63,415 nucleotides of DNA, taken from assembly GCA_013812655.1 (NCBI GenBank), contig JACCTC010000440.1, positions 1 to 63,415 on the forward strand, given 5' to 3'. Made by a program: the position numbers and the translations under genes. Numbering within the stretch: the stretch's first letter is position 1; every line of letters starts with the position of its first letter. The notes under the pieces were generated by a model that saw only the letters and a list, made by a program, of their open reading frames with translations, was not told where the DNA came from and searched no databases. The DNA is from Deltaproteobacteria bacterium (lineage in GTDB: Bacteria > Myxococcota_A > Polyangia > Haliangiales > Haliangiaceae). Positions 28,134-35,649 of this stretch are shown here, one piece after another.

Positions 28134-28686
28134 GAGAGCGATCGAACGCCCCTGCGAAGTCACGCTCGTCATCGGATGAGATGGCCGCAGTGACGTGGAG
28201 CATGGTCCTCATGCTCGTCACGGTAAGTCGCGTGCGCGGCATCGTCGATCGCATGATTTGCAACGCACGTTGCGAGAATCGCGAAGCCAGGGCGAGGACA
28301 GGCCGCTTCTGACCGTCAGCTCGACCTCGCCGCTGTGTGGAGCGACCTTCGCGAGCTGCGTCGGATGCGTATCGAGGTGATTCCGATCCGGCGTCGCGAC
28401 TTCGACGAGAGCCGGAGCACCCTCGGAGAGCTGGCAGAAGCTGTCGCGCGCGAAGGTCACGTCGTCTATGGGCGGTGAGTCCAAGGGGACGAACAAGCCG
28501 ATCGCGAAGCTCCTGAACGCCGCGGGTCTCGATCTGGACGCGGCGCAACGCCTGCTTGTCGATCCACCGAACGTGCTCGCCGCGAACCACCTGCAGCAAG
28601 CGGCCGAGAAGATCCCTAGCGCCGTACGACTTCATCGCGGCGGTCTCGTCATTCCGAGCCGCGGTTTCTGGCCGTGCCACTGATCG
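28134..28686. other. Region of the element without a convincing gene
   Basis: Upstream of the 2-phosphoglycerate kinase frame and before the toxin-antitoxin-like pair I see only one weak coding candidate (28218-28496, minus strand). Other open frames here are Arg/Asp-rich and have no family resemblance. No repeats or RNA signature were noticed. Confidence 0.5.
28218..28496 (-). CDS. Uncertain small ORF in the element
   Basis: A 92-codon frame beginning MFVPLDSPPIDDVTFARDSF. Its first about 65 codons have the G/C-ending codon use typical of genes here and a plausible mixed composition (ALVEVATPDRNHLDTHPTQ), whereas the last 25 become Arg/Cys-rich and look non-coding. It may be a truncated gene. 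No family is recognised and no good ribosome binding site was found. Confidence 0.3.
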   Translation of the reverse strand: MFVPLDSPPIDDVTFARDSFCQLSEGAPALVEVATPDRNHLDTHPTQLAKVAPHSGEVELTVRSGLSSPWLRDSRNVRCKSCDRRCRARDLP

Positions 28687-28696
28687 CACTCGAGTG
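28687..28696. promoter_or_regulatory. Perfect 10-bp palindrome upstream of the toxin-antitoxin-like pair
   Basis: CACTCGAGTG lies 14 bp upstream of the GTG start at 28711, next to GATACG, which could serve as a weak -10. The position suits an autoregulatory operator of a small toxin-antitoxin operon. Confidence 0.4.
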
Positions 28697-28710
28697 ATAC
28701 GTTCCGCGAT

Positions 28711-28959
28711 GTGATCGAAATCCTCTGGGGCCCTTACCAAGAGCACCACATCACGGTACGCCACGGCGTCACCGCCGAGGAGTTCGAGACAGCATGGGTC
28801 GATCGGGTCGATTTGCTCGTACGCACCGATGACTCCTACGAAAGTCTCGGCGCGACCGACGACGGGCGTGAGCTATACTTGGTCTGGCGCTGGGACATCT
28901 TCGAGCCAGACCGCGTGTTTCCGATCACCGCGTACTTCCTGCCCGCCAACCACGAATAG
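28711..28959 (+). CDS. Small protein, BrnT-like candidate toxin
   Basis: An 82-residue protein from GTG 28711. The order of features, HITVRHGVTAEEFETAW, then a Asp-rich turn, DGRELYLVWRWDIF and FPITAYFLP, resembles BrnT toxins (RNase fold with a HGV..EEA helix, a GR.L.V strand and a terminal I.AY/AR strand). The resemblance is by eye and modest. It is followed two bases later by a small coiled-coil protein, the layout of a toxin-first operon like brnTA. It is the last operon before the right end of the element. Confidence 0.55.
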   Translation: MIEILWGPYQEHHITVRHGVTAEEFETAWVDRVDLLVRTDDSYESLGATDDGRELYLVWRWDIFEPDRVFPITAYFLPANHE

Positions 28960-28961
28960 CC

Positions 28962-29219
28962 ATGCCCATCCGCTACATCACGAACGACACGCGCTCCGCC
29001 GAGCAGGCGCAGTCCGACGATCGGATTCGCGAGGAGGTAGAGGTATCGGGCGGCATCTGGTCACAGTTGAGCGCCGAGCAGCGCGAGCAGCTCCGTGCGC
29101 GTCTGCACGACAAAAAGCAGCGCGCGCAAGCAGCCCGTGCAACCAAGCAAGCCGAACAGGATGCGCTCGAAGAACGCGTCCGAAAGCTCGAAGAGCGCGT
29201 CGCCAAACTCGGCGGCTGA
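28962..29219 (+). CDS. Small coiled-coil protein, candidate antitoxin partner
   Basis: An 85-residue protein whose ATG lies two bases after the upstream stop. The N-terminal about 20 residues are polar (MPIRYITNDTRSAEQAQSDD). The rest is a charged amphipathic helix, with heptad-like EERVRKLEERVAKLGG at the end. It lacks the ribbon-helix-helix domain of BrnA antitoxins, so if the pair is a toxin-antitoxin system it is not a standard BrnTA. It might also be a stabiliser or adaptor. Confidence 0.55.
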   Translation: MPIRYITNDTRSAEQAQSDDRIREEVEVSGGIWSQLSAEQREQLRARLHDKKQRAQAARATKQAEQDALEERVRKLEERVAKLGG

Positions 29220-29242
29220 GCGCCAGCTCGCCGTCAGTGCCG

Positions 29243-29261
29243 CTCTGCCCAAACTCTGCCC
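29243..29261. repeat. Right pair of CTCTGCCC integrase arm-type sites
   Basis: CTCTGCCC at 29243-29250 and 29254-29261, in the same orientation and with the same 11-bp spacing as the left pair, about 95 bp inside the right boundary repeat. Confidence 0.65.
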
Positions 29262-29356
29262 GACCGCCCGGAATTGATCAGGACGAGACGGAACCCACTG
29301 GAACACAAGTTGTTGAGAGTGCTGCAAGGGCTCGTCAACGTTGGTGCTCCGGGAGA

Positions 29357-29379
29357 GTTCGATCCCCCTAATCTCCACC
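29357..29379. repeat. attR: 23-bp tRNA-Ala 3'-end direct repeat
   Basis: Exact copy of 24772-24794. Here the next base is A, so the tRNA end reads ACCA and the CCA is encoded, unlike the intact tRNA copy. A hairpin terminator follows directly, as expected downstream of a tRNA gene. Confidence 0.92.
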
Positions 29380-29384
29380 ACGGT

Positions 29385-29410
29385 AACGGCTGCTTCGGCG
29401 GCCGTTTCTG
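29385..29410 (+). terminator. UUCG-loop terminator after attR
   Basis: AACGGCTGC and GCGGCCGTT (one G-T pair) close a TTCG tetraloop and are followed by TTCTGCTT. It sits directly after the tRNA 3'-end copy and probably derives from a tRNA-Ala transcription terminator. Confidence 0.65.
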
Positions 29411-29473
29411 CTTCCGGGTCAGACGATTGCTCGTGGCTTGTGACTCACCACCGACGGACGTGGCTGCGTCGAC

Positions 29474-29794
29474 TCAGATCATGTCCTTCAGAGCCTTGAG
29501 CGCGCGCACCTTGATCTTGGTGCTCGCCTTACGCGCGGCCACGTTCATGGTCTCGCCAGGCTTGAACGGGTTGGGCACGTTCTTGCGGGCGGGGCGCGCA
29601 GGCACGGCCTTCTTCTCGATCTTCACGAGACCCGGCAGCGCGAACACCCCTGGTCCGCGCTTGCCCAGGTTCTTCTCGATTTGGGCCATGAGTGCGTCGA
29701 AGACCTGGCTGACCTGTTTACGGGTCAGCTGCGTCTCCTCTGCAATCGCGGTGAAGATTTCAGTCTTGGTTGCGGTCTTGTTTGCTTTCGCCAT
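29474..29794 (-). CDS. HU/IHF-family DNA-binding protein
   Basis: A 106-residue histone-like protein. The N-terminal helices (KTEIFTAIAEETQLTRKQVS, VFDALMAQIEKNLGK) and the strand GPGVFALPGLVKIEKKAVPA match the HU fold. The beta-arm PARKNVPNPFKPGETMNVAA retains the proline-containing region that intercalates in DNA, followed by RKASTKIKVRALKALKDMI. The variant central arm resembles the HU-like proteins common in deltaproteobacteria. It may help compact or bend DNA in this island. It stands alone on the minus strand. Confidence 0.88.
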   Translation of the reverse strand: MAKANKTATKTEIFTAIAEETQLTRKQVSQVFDALMAQIEKNLGKRGPGVFALPGLVKIEKKAVPARPARKNVPNPFKPGETMNVAARKASTKIKVRALKALKDMI

Positions 29795-30237
29795 TCACGC
29801 CGACTCTAACGAAATTGCGGCCGGCATGAGGGTCTCGTTTGTCGATTCAAATATTGGGCGACGGGATCAGCAGCGCCGGACCCAAGACGCGACGCTTGCC
29901 ACAGCCTCGCCTCGCAACCGTTCGCCCCGCTACCGCGCGGCTGCCACACACGTCGAAAACAGCCGGGAGCAAGGAGGACGAACCGGAACAGCGGCACCGC
30001 TCAAGCCTGGGTGGTCATTGCAGGACCGCGAGATGGTTGGTGATCTCGGCTTGCGCATTCACGAGGTCAGGGGTTCGATCCCCTAGGGCCACGAGATACG
30101 CCCGGCGGTGCTCGTCAGCGGTCATGAAGTACTCGGTCGTCAATGCCATCGGCCTGCCAGGGCTCTCGCCGCGTCCGGTCAGCGCGCTCCGAGATCATCG
30201 ATGGGCGCGGCCGATCCCGATTGCCAGTGATGCCACC
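29795..30237. other. Intergenic stretch with a tRNA-Ala fragment
   Basis: About 440 bp without a believable gene; the one longer minus-strand frame (29806-29997) has no coding character. The only clear feature is the tRNA-derived segment at 30055-30083. Early bases 29795-29860 are relatively AT-rich and could hold the HU promoter. Confidence 0.5.
30055..30083 (+). pseudogene. tRNA-Ala fragment (anticodon 3' arm plus T arm)
   Basis: Twenty-nine bases are identical to 24754-24782 of the intact tRNA-Ala, then the match ends after one fewer C, which spoils the T-stem length, and the bases continue AGGGCCAC instead of the alanine acceptor. The 5' half of the tRNA is absent. It is a relic of an integration or recombination event, not a working tRNA. 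Confidence 0.75.
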
Positions 30238-32397
30238 TCAGCGCGTTGCGTCGTGCAGGGCGGCGACGAACGCGCCGGCGGTAACGAACCGACGGTCGCG
30301 CTGCTTGTCGAGGCCGGTGAGCAAGGCGGCTGCAGCTGACGCTGGAACCGACGCTTCGAGCTCGCGCGGATCCGCGGGCGGCTGATGGAGGTGCGCCATC
30401 ACGAGGCCGAGTGCGGTGCTCTCGAGGAACGGAGGCCGGCCGGTGAGCATCTCGTAGGTGGTCGCCGCGAAGGCATAGATATCGGCGCGGCCGTCGACGC
30501 GGTTCGGGTAGTGGATCTGCTCGGGCGCGATGTAGTGAAGGCTGCCCACGAGCGAGTCATCGTCGGCGTCGGCGCCGGGCGAACCGCCGCTGAAATGAGC
30601 GACGCCGAAGTCCATCAGGCGCGCCGGGCGTGTTGCGATCGGATCGGCGGCGGTCCCCTCGAGGAAGATGTTCGCCGGCTTCACGTCGCGATGGACGATG
30701 CCCTTGTCATGCGCGAGGTCGAGCGCGGCGGCGATTCCGTGGAGAACCGGCAGAGCGTCTTCGAGCCGAACGCGATGGTGCCGGCGCAACACGGCGGCGA
30801 GATCCTCGCCTTCGAGATACTGCATCGCAATGAAGGCGAGGCCGCCGTCGTGCCCGCTGGCGAGGAATGGGACCACGTTCGGGTGCACGAGCGCTTCGAG
30901 AACCAGTGCCTCGCGCAGAAAGCGCGCCTGTGCGTCACGATCGGATGCGAGCGCGGGTGACATCACCTTCAGGGCGACAGGAACTCCGAAGTCGGGATGA
31001 TGCGCACGATAGACAGCGCCCATACCACCGCGTCCGAGCAGCACCAGCTCGTCGTAGTTGGCGAATGCGCTGGCGGAGGTGGGGAGCGCGTGCTGCGCGG
31101 CACGCACCGCCTTTGCGGCGAGCGCTTCGTAGTCGACGCCGATGCCGTAGAAGCGGCGATCGATCCAACGCGAGATCCTGCGGCGGATCGGCTGGAACAG
31201 CGCGATCGAGACGAGCGCGGAGATCAGAGCGCTCACCGTTGCGGAGGTCTCGAGGACACCTCGCAGCGAAGCATCGAGAGCAAAGAATACGACGATGGCG
31301 GCGGCCGCGACCAGCGCGCTGACGACCACGTAGACGATCGCGCGATTGATGACACGGTCGATGTCCCATAGCCGATAGCGTGCCGCGGAGAACAGCGCGC
31401 TCGCGAGGGCGACGAGGTACGACGCGGCGATGAGAAACTCGTAGAACAGCTTGAGCAGCTGAAATCCCGGACGAGCAGGATCCCGCAACACCGGCAGAAT
31501 CGCGACCACGGCAACGAGCTGGATCCCGAGAAACGCGATCCCGGCGAACGACATCCACAGGATCTGATGCTGCTCGCGAAGCGACGCGCGCCGCCGGTAG
31601 CGATGGCCCTGAAAGCCGAGGAACACCCCCATCACGAGAAACATCACGCCGGCGACGGGCACCGAGAAGCCGCGGTAAACGAGCATGTTCGCGCACTGGA
31701 CCGCGAACGGAATCACCCCGAGCGGCACGAGGAACACACCCCAACGCGGCACGGAGCGACCACTCGGGAACACCGCCAGAAACACGAGTGCACCAGCGGG
31801 CAAGACGACGTAGTTCATGGCCGCGATGCCGCGCCACAGCGGAAGGTCCTCGCTCGACGTGAGGACTGCGACGGACATGGAGTACTGACCTGCCATCACG
31901 GTCATCGCAGCGAGCAGCTGCATCAGCGGATCGCCGCGGTGGCGCTGCGAGATCCACGTCGCGAACGGGAGGAACACCGCGGCGATCAACGCGGTGCGAG
32001 CGAGCGTGAGCTGCGGGCCGTAGAAGATGCCGCTTGCCGCGAAGGGATCGGCGGCGGCAGTCGAAGTCCCGCGGAAGGATTCGTGGAGGGACGGCGGATC
32101 CGCCGCGATCATGAAGCGCACGACGAAGTAGAGGACATTGATCACCCCCACCGCGGCAACCCCGAGGAACACCGCCCGTGCGGGGGTGGCCCATGGACGC
32201 GAACCTGACAGCGTCGTCGACGCAGGTGACCGTGCGGCCGCGAGGGTCGGGCCGTGCTCGCCCGCACGCGCCGCGATCGATGGCTGGGTCTCGCGTGGCG
32301 GCGTGTCGCCTGCGGCGGTCTCGTCGAGTGCGATATCGCGACGATCACCTGTCACGGCGCCAAGCTCAGCGTTCTCGCGCTCCGCCATCTCGCTCAC
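30238..32397 (-). CDS. Multi-TM sensor fused to Ser/Thr protein kinase
   Basis: A 719-residue protein. A disordered N-terminus (about 1-70) is followed by eight to ten transmembrane helices to about residue 400. The last part, YRLWDIDRVINRAIVYVVVS then IRRRISRWIDRRFYGIGVDY, is a module normally seen in front of histidine kinases. Here it leads instead into a Hanks kinase domain (about 445-715): LGRGGMGAVYRA, VALKVMSP, HRDVKPANI, DFGVAHFS and GSLHYIAPEQ, all catalytic residues present. It probably senses membrane or lipid state and signals by Ser/Thr phosphorylation. It lies in the second island, 47 bp after a lipoprotein gene on the same strand. Confidence 0.9.
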   Translation of the reverse strand: MSEMAERENAELGAVTGDRRDIALDETAAGDTPPRETQPSIAARAGEHGPTLAAARSPASTTLSGSRPWATPARAVFLGVAAVGVINVLYFVVRFMIAADPPSLHESFRGTSTAAADPFAASGIFYGPQLTLARTALIAAVFLPFATWISQRHRGDPLMQLLAAMTVMAGQYSMSVAVLTSSEDLPLWRGIAAMNYVVLPAGALVFLAVFPSGRSVPRWGVFLVPLGVIPFAVQCANMLVYRGFSVPVAGVMFLVMGVFLGFQGHRYRRRASLREQHQILWMSFAGIAFLGIQLVAVVAILPVLRDPARPGFQLLKLFYEFLIAASYLVALASALFSAARYRLWDIDRVINRAIVYVVVSALVAAAAIVVFFALDASLRGVLETSATVSALISALVSIALFQPIRRRISRWIDRRFYGIGVDYEALAAKAVRAAQHALPTSASAFANYDELVLLGRGGMGAVYRAHHPDFGVPVALKVMSPALASDRDAQARFLREALVLEALVHPNVVPFLASGHDGGLAFIAMQYLEGEDLAAVLRRHHRVRLEDALPVLHGIAAALDLAHDKGIVHRDVKPANIFLEGTAADPIATRPARLMDFGVAHFSGGSPGADADDDSLVGSLHYIAPEQIHYPNRVDGRADIYAFAATTYEMLTGRPPFLESTALGLVMAHLHQPPADPRELEASVPASAAAALLTGLDKQRDRRFVTAGAFVAALHDATR

Positions 32398-32444
32398 CGT
32401 TCATGACCACGTCGCCCGACACTGGGACGTCGCCGCGTGCTTCA

Positions 32445-33044
32445 TCATCGATCGAGCCGGGCCGCCGCGTCGGCGGGCACCCCCGGCAGCAGCACCTTCA
32501 TCGCCGCGATCGCCAGGGGCTGGATCTCGGCGACCGGCGTGGAGGGATGGCTGACCCGGAGCTGCACGCGCACGCCCTGGGCGACGCTCTGGATCTGGAC
32601 GCCGTCCTTCTCGATCCCGATCGCCGCCGGCCCGCCCAGCCCATCGAGCGGCTTCCAGGAGAACCGGCCCATGAAGTCACGCTTCTCGAGCGTCGGGTCG
32701 CCGATGAAGTGCAGCCCGACGCCGAGGCCGCCATCGATCTTTCCCTTCTCGTAGTAGCTGCACGTACGGCTCGGATCCTTTCCTCCCTTGACCCCCGTGC
32801 CACCCGTGAAGCTCAGGCCGTCGACGCCGAGGGCGCGCGCGAGCGCATCCCGATCGATGCTCTTGCAGAGATCCTGCGGCTTGTCCCCGTGATCGACCTT
32901 CGGCTCGGCGCGCGGCTCACCCGGTGGCGCGGACACCGCAGACGTGGCGGGCGCGGCGCCCGACGAGCCGGCTGCGGGAGCGTCCGCCTTGCCGCAGGCG
33001 GCGAACAGGACTGCGATGATGAACGGAGCCAGCTTCGTGCGCAT
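32445..33044 (-). CDS. Lipoprotein with DUF3558-like domain
   Basis: A 199-residue protein with signal MRTKLAPFIIAVLFAAC (lipobox cysteine at 17), an Ala/Pro/Ser/Gly linker, then a domain with DLCKSIDRDALARALG and SRTCSYYEKGKIDGGLGVGL that resembles DUF3558-like small lipoproteins in its paired cysteines and C-S-Y/W turn. The resemblance is tentative. It is immediately upstream of the membrane Ser/Thr kinase and could supply a periplasmic ligand-sensing partner for it. Confidence 0.7.
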   Translation of the reverse strand: MRTKLAPFIIAVLFAACGKADAPAAGSSGAAPATSAVSAPPGEPRAEPKVDHGDKPQDLCKSIDRDALARALGVDGLSFTGGTGVKGGKDPSRTCSYYEKGKIDGGLGVGLHFIGDPTLEKRDFMGRFSWKPLDGLGGPAAIGIEKDGVQIQSVAQGVRVQLRVSHPSTPVAEIQPLAIAAMKVLLPGVPADAAARLDR

Positions 33045-33136
33045 CGGCAGATCTAACCGTGTTTTGGCTCGGGACCGTAGTCCGCCGCCGAGGTTCGCTC
33101 GTTGGTGGCTGCCGGGCGGGTGATCTGCGGGACAGC

Positions 33137-33153
33137 CCCCCTAATCTCCACCA
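33137..33153. repeat. Third copy of the tRNA-Ala 3' end (16-17 bp)
   Basis: CCCCCTAATCTCCACC matches the end of tRNA-Ala, plus the A that completes ACCA. It is followed five bases later by a strong intrinsic terminator. It probably marks the original chromosomal 3' end of the tRNA gene, displaced by successive insertions. Confidence 0.8.
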
Positions 33154-33157
33154 TCTA

Positions 33158-33187
33158 AGAGGCTGCTACGGCAGCCTCTTTCGTTTT
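33158..33187 (+). terminator. Strong intrinsic terminator (original tRNA-Ala terminator)
   Basis: Perfect 9-bp stem AGAGGCTGC/GCAGCCTCT with a TACG loop, followed by TTTCGTTTT. It lies just after the displaced tRNA 3' end. Confidence 0.85.
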
Positions 33188-33215
33188 CGTTCGGATCGAC
33201 GTCCTAATCGGAGCG

Positions 33216-34928
33216 ATGGGATCGGTTCCGTTCCTCGGCGAGCTAGCGATCGTGACGGGGCTCGCCGTCGCGGTCACGGTGATCCTGTCGAAGCTCAAGC
33301 TCCCGACCGTGGCCGGGCTACTCGCGGCGGGCGCACTGCTTGGTCCGTTCGGGCTCGAGCTCGTGACCTCGGTCCACGCCATCGAGGAGCTCGCGGAGAT
33401 CGGGGTCGTGTTGCTCCTGTTCTCGATCGGCCTCGAGTTCTCGCTCGCGCGGTTACGCGACATCTTCCGTCAGGTCGCGCTCGGCGGACTCGTGCAGGTC
33501 GCGGGCACGATCGCCGCGACGGCCGGCATAGCGCTGGCACTCGGCTCGACACTGGAGCGTTCCATCCTCTATGGCTTCGTGTTCGCGTTGTCGAGCACGG
33601 CGATCGTGTTGCGGATGCTCGCCGAACGCCGCGAGCTCGAAGCTCCACACGGACGGTTCGTCGTCGGCACCTTGATCTTCCAGGACCTGTGCGTGATCCC
33701 CATGGTGTTGATCGTGCCGCTGCTCGGCGCGCAGCACCAGGGGGGAGCAGCCGCGAGCATCGCGATCGCCATGGGCAAGGCCGGACTGTTGATCGTCGGC
33801 ACGATCGGCACGGCGCGCTTCATCGTTCCAAAGATCCTCGGCTGGGTTGATGGGAGCGGCAGTCGCGAAGTGTTCTTGCTGGCGATCCTGTCGCTTTGCA
33901 TCGGCACCGCCTGGCTGTCCTCGATGCTCGGACTCTCGCTCGCACTCGGTGCGTTCCTGGGCGGCATGGTCGTCGCTGACACCGAGTACAGGCATCGCGC
34001 GATGGGCGACATCCTGCCGCTGCGTGATGCTTTCCTGAGCCTGTTCTTCGTCTCGCTCGGAATGCTGTTCGACGTCCGCGTCGTCGTGGAGCAGCCGGTC
34101 CTCGTCGCTGCACTACTTGCTGGATTCGTCCTCGCCAAGGGCCTCATCGCGACGCTGGCGGCGCTCGTGATGAGGTTTCCTTCGCGCGCCGCGTGGCTCG
34201 CGGGTGTCGGGCTTGCCCAGTTCGGCGAGTTCGGCTTCGTGCTGATCCGTCTTGCGCAGGTCCATGGCGTCGTCGACGCGGACACGGCCAGTCCGATCCT
34301 CGCGGCAGGCATCATGAGCATGTTCCTGACTCCACTGCTCGTACGCACCGCGCCTCACATCCTTGCCGGGGAACGCCTGCTCGCACCGCTCGAGCGCAAA
34401 TTGGGCGTCCAGACTGCCGACCAGCTCGCCGAGAACCCGAAGCTGTCGAACCACATCGTGATCGTCGGATACGGACTGGCCGGAAGGTCCGCTGCTCAGG
34501 TCCTGACCACGTGCGGTGTGCCGTTCATCGTGTTCGAGCTCAATGCCGACAACGTCCGCAACGGTAAGGCGCTCGGTCATCCCGTCTATTATGGCGACGC
34601 GACCAGCGCCGAGGTCCTCGGATACGCAGGCCTCGAGCATGCTCGGATGCTCGTGCTGCTGATGAATGATCCGCACGCGGCGCAACGGGTCCTCGACACC
34701 GCGCGCCGCGTAGCCAACGACGTGCCCGTGGTGATGCGCACGCACTACCTGCGCGAGCGCGGGAACCTGATCGCGAGCGGCGCGTCAGAGGTCGTCGTCG
34801 AAGAGGTCGAGAGCGCGATCGAAGTGATCGCCTTGGTGTTACGTCGGCTCGATGTCCCACGCACCGTGATCGATCAGAACATCGAGGCCGTCCGTGCCGG
34901 AGCTCAGGCCGCAACCACCCAGGCCTGA
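33216..34928 (+). CDS. CPA2-family cation/proton antiporter with RCK N domain (KefB/YbaL-like)
   Basis: A 570-residue protein. Residues about 1-385 form the 12-13 helix antiporter domain with FSIGLEFSLARL, FALSSTAIVLRML and LGLSLALGAFLGGMVVADTEY. A cytosolic Rossmann RCK/TrkA-N domain follows from about 405: HIVIVGYGLAGRSAAQVL, then VVYYGDATS-like PVYYGDATSAEVL. These proteins exchange K+ or Na+ for H+ and are gated by NAD(H) or glutathione ligands. The C-terminus ends shortly after the RCK domain. The gene begins just after the original tRNA terminator, so this is conserved chromosomal context next to the island. Confidence 0.92.
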   Translation: MGSVPFLGELAIVTGLAVAVTVILSKLKLPTVAGLLAAGALLGPFGLELVTSVHAIEELAEIGVVLLLFSIGLEFSLARLRDIFRQVALGGLVQVAGTIAATAGIALALGSTLERSILYGFVFALSSTAIVLRMLAERRELEAPHGRFVVGTLIFQDLCVIPMVLIVPLLGAQHQGGAAASIAIAMGKAGLLIVGTIGTARFIVPKILGWVDGSGSREVFLLAILSLCIGTAWLSSMLGLSLALGAFLGGMVVADTEYRHRAMGDILPLRDAFLSLFFVSLGMLFDVRVVVEQPVLVAALLAGFVLAKGLIATLAALVMRFPSRAAWLAGVGLAQFGEFGFVLIRLAQVHGVVDADTASPILAAGIMSMFLTPLLVRTAPHILAGERLLAPLERKLGVQTADQLAENPKLSNHIVIVGYGLAGRSAAQVLTTCGVPFIVFELNADNVRNGKALGHPVYYGDATSAEVLGYAGLEHARMLVLLMNDPHAAQRVLDTARRVANDVPVVMRTHYLRERGNLIASGASEVVVEEVESAIEVIALVLRRLDVPRTVIDQNIEAVRAGAQAATTQA

Positions 34929-35142
34929 TCTGGGAGCCGCGGCACAGCTCGCTACCGCCGCGATCGTGGCGTGCCGCTGGGCGACCTGAGCAACTCGGGA
35001 CGCCAGGAGCCGGGAACACGCAGTGCCCGTAGAGCCAATCGCGTTCTGCAAACACTCCGAGGCGTGTTGCAAGCATCGATCTTTCACTTCGAGCGGCATC
35101 GCGGAGTTGTGCGTGGCACGGTTGGTGCTGAACGCATTCCCG

Positions 35143-35649
35143 ATGCGTCTCGCCGTCCTTGGCTTCCTCGGTTGTTTGATCGTCGCCTGTAGTAGCCCCG
35201 CCAGGACACGCAAAGTCCCCATAGGCGACAACCCATCGCTTGGGCGGGTCGAGCAAGCGACGTCCGTCGATCGTGGCGGTGACGTGACCGTGGCCAGCAC
35301 GACGGGCGATGACCTGTCGTGGTTGGCTCCGATCTACTTCGAGTTCGATTCCAGCGATCTGTCCGCCAAGGCTCGAGACACGCTCGCCCGGCTCCACGAA
35401 TGGATGGCGGCGCATCCGAAGGCGGCGCTCACGATTGAAGGCCATTGCGACGAGCAGGGCACCACCGAGTACAACATCGCTCTCGGTCAGCGGCGGGCTC
35501 AGAACATAGCGAACTACCTCGGCCGCCTGGGGACGGATTCGAAGCGCGTGCGTGCCGTATCGTTCGGCGCCGAACGACCTGCGGTCGACGGCCACGACGA
35601 GGTCGCGTGGTCGAAGAACCGCCGCGGCGAGTTGTATGTCGCACCATGA
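35143..35649 (+). CDS. pal: Peptidoglycan-associated lipoprotein Pal
   Basis: Starting at ATG 35143, 168 residues with lipobox signal RLAVLGFLGCLIVAC. The OmpA/Pal domain is clear: IYFEFDSSDLS, LTIEGHCDEQGTTEYNIALG, RRAQNIANYL, VSFGAERPAVDG and SKNRRGELYV. The conserved Asp and Arg that bind diaminopimelate are in the HCDEQGT and LGQRRA regions. Pal ties the outer membrane to peptidoglycan as part of Tol-Pal; no tol genes are nearby. The open frame upstream of 35143 is Cys-rich and non-coding in character. Confidence 0.9.
   Translation: MRLAVLGFLGCLIVACSSPARTRKVPIGDNPSLGRVEQATSVDRGGDVTVASTTGDDLSWLAPIYFEFDSSDLSAKARDTLARLHEWMAAHPKAALTIEGHCDEQGTTEYNIALGQRRAQNIANYLGRLGTDSKRVRAVSFGAERPAVDGHDEVAWSKNRRGELYVAP

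Larger units (their letters stand above)
24772..29379. mobile_element. 4.6-kb integrated element at tRNA-Ala
   Basis: The element is bounded by an exact 23-bp direct repeat of the tRNA T-arm and 3' end (24772-24794 and 29357-29379). A tyrosine integrase gene adjoins the left boundary, reading toward it, and paired CTCTGCCC arm-site-like repeats occur near both ends. Cargo in order: NTF2-like protein, HAD protein, broken 2-phosphoglycerate kinase, an uncertain small ORF and a candidate toxin-antitoxin pair. The integrase is frameshifted, so the element may now be fixed in place unless the frameshift is a sequencing error. Confidence 0.88.
29380..33153. mobile_element. Probable second, older insertion at the same tRNA-Ala site
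   Basis: The stretch between attR of the first element (29357-29379) and another copy of the tRNA 3' end (33137-33153) behaves like a second island: both copies encode ACCA, and each is followed by a terminator of the kind found after tRNA genes. It holds an HU-like gene, a sensor-type membrane Ser/Thr kinase, a lipoprotein and a tRNA fragment, but no integrase. It may be a decayed or in-trans-mobilised island. This is an inference from the repeat layout. Confidence 0.5.

Noticed and set aside
26625..28172. One 515-codon open frame that would fuse a kinase to a HAD protein
   Set aside because: The middle of the frame is Arg/Ser-rich shadow sequence; the true kinase C-terminus lies in another frame, and the HAD protein has its own ATG at 27218.
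28120..28764. A 214-codon minus-strand frame spanning the space before the kinase
   Set aside because: Arg-rich along most of its length, crosses the start of the kinase frame and covers the promoter region of the toxin-antitoxin-like pair.
29806..29997. Small minus-strand ORF upstream of the HU-like gene
   Set aside because: Cys/Gly/Arg-rich with no coding signature; overlaps the likely HU promoter region.
30011..30092. A complete second tRNA gene
   Set aside because: Only the 3' half matches tRNA-Ala, the T stem is one base short and no D or anticodon stem can be formed properly.
34929..35142. Cys-rich N-terminal extension of Pal
   Set aside because: Pal's lipoprotein signal begins at ATG 35143; the upstream codons have no coding character.
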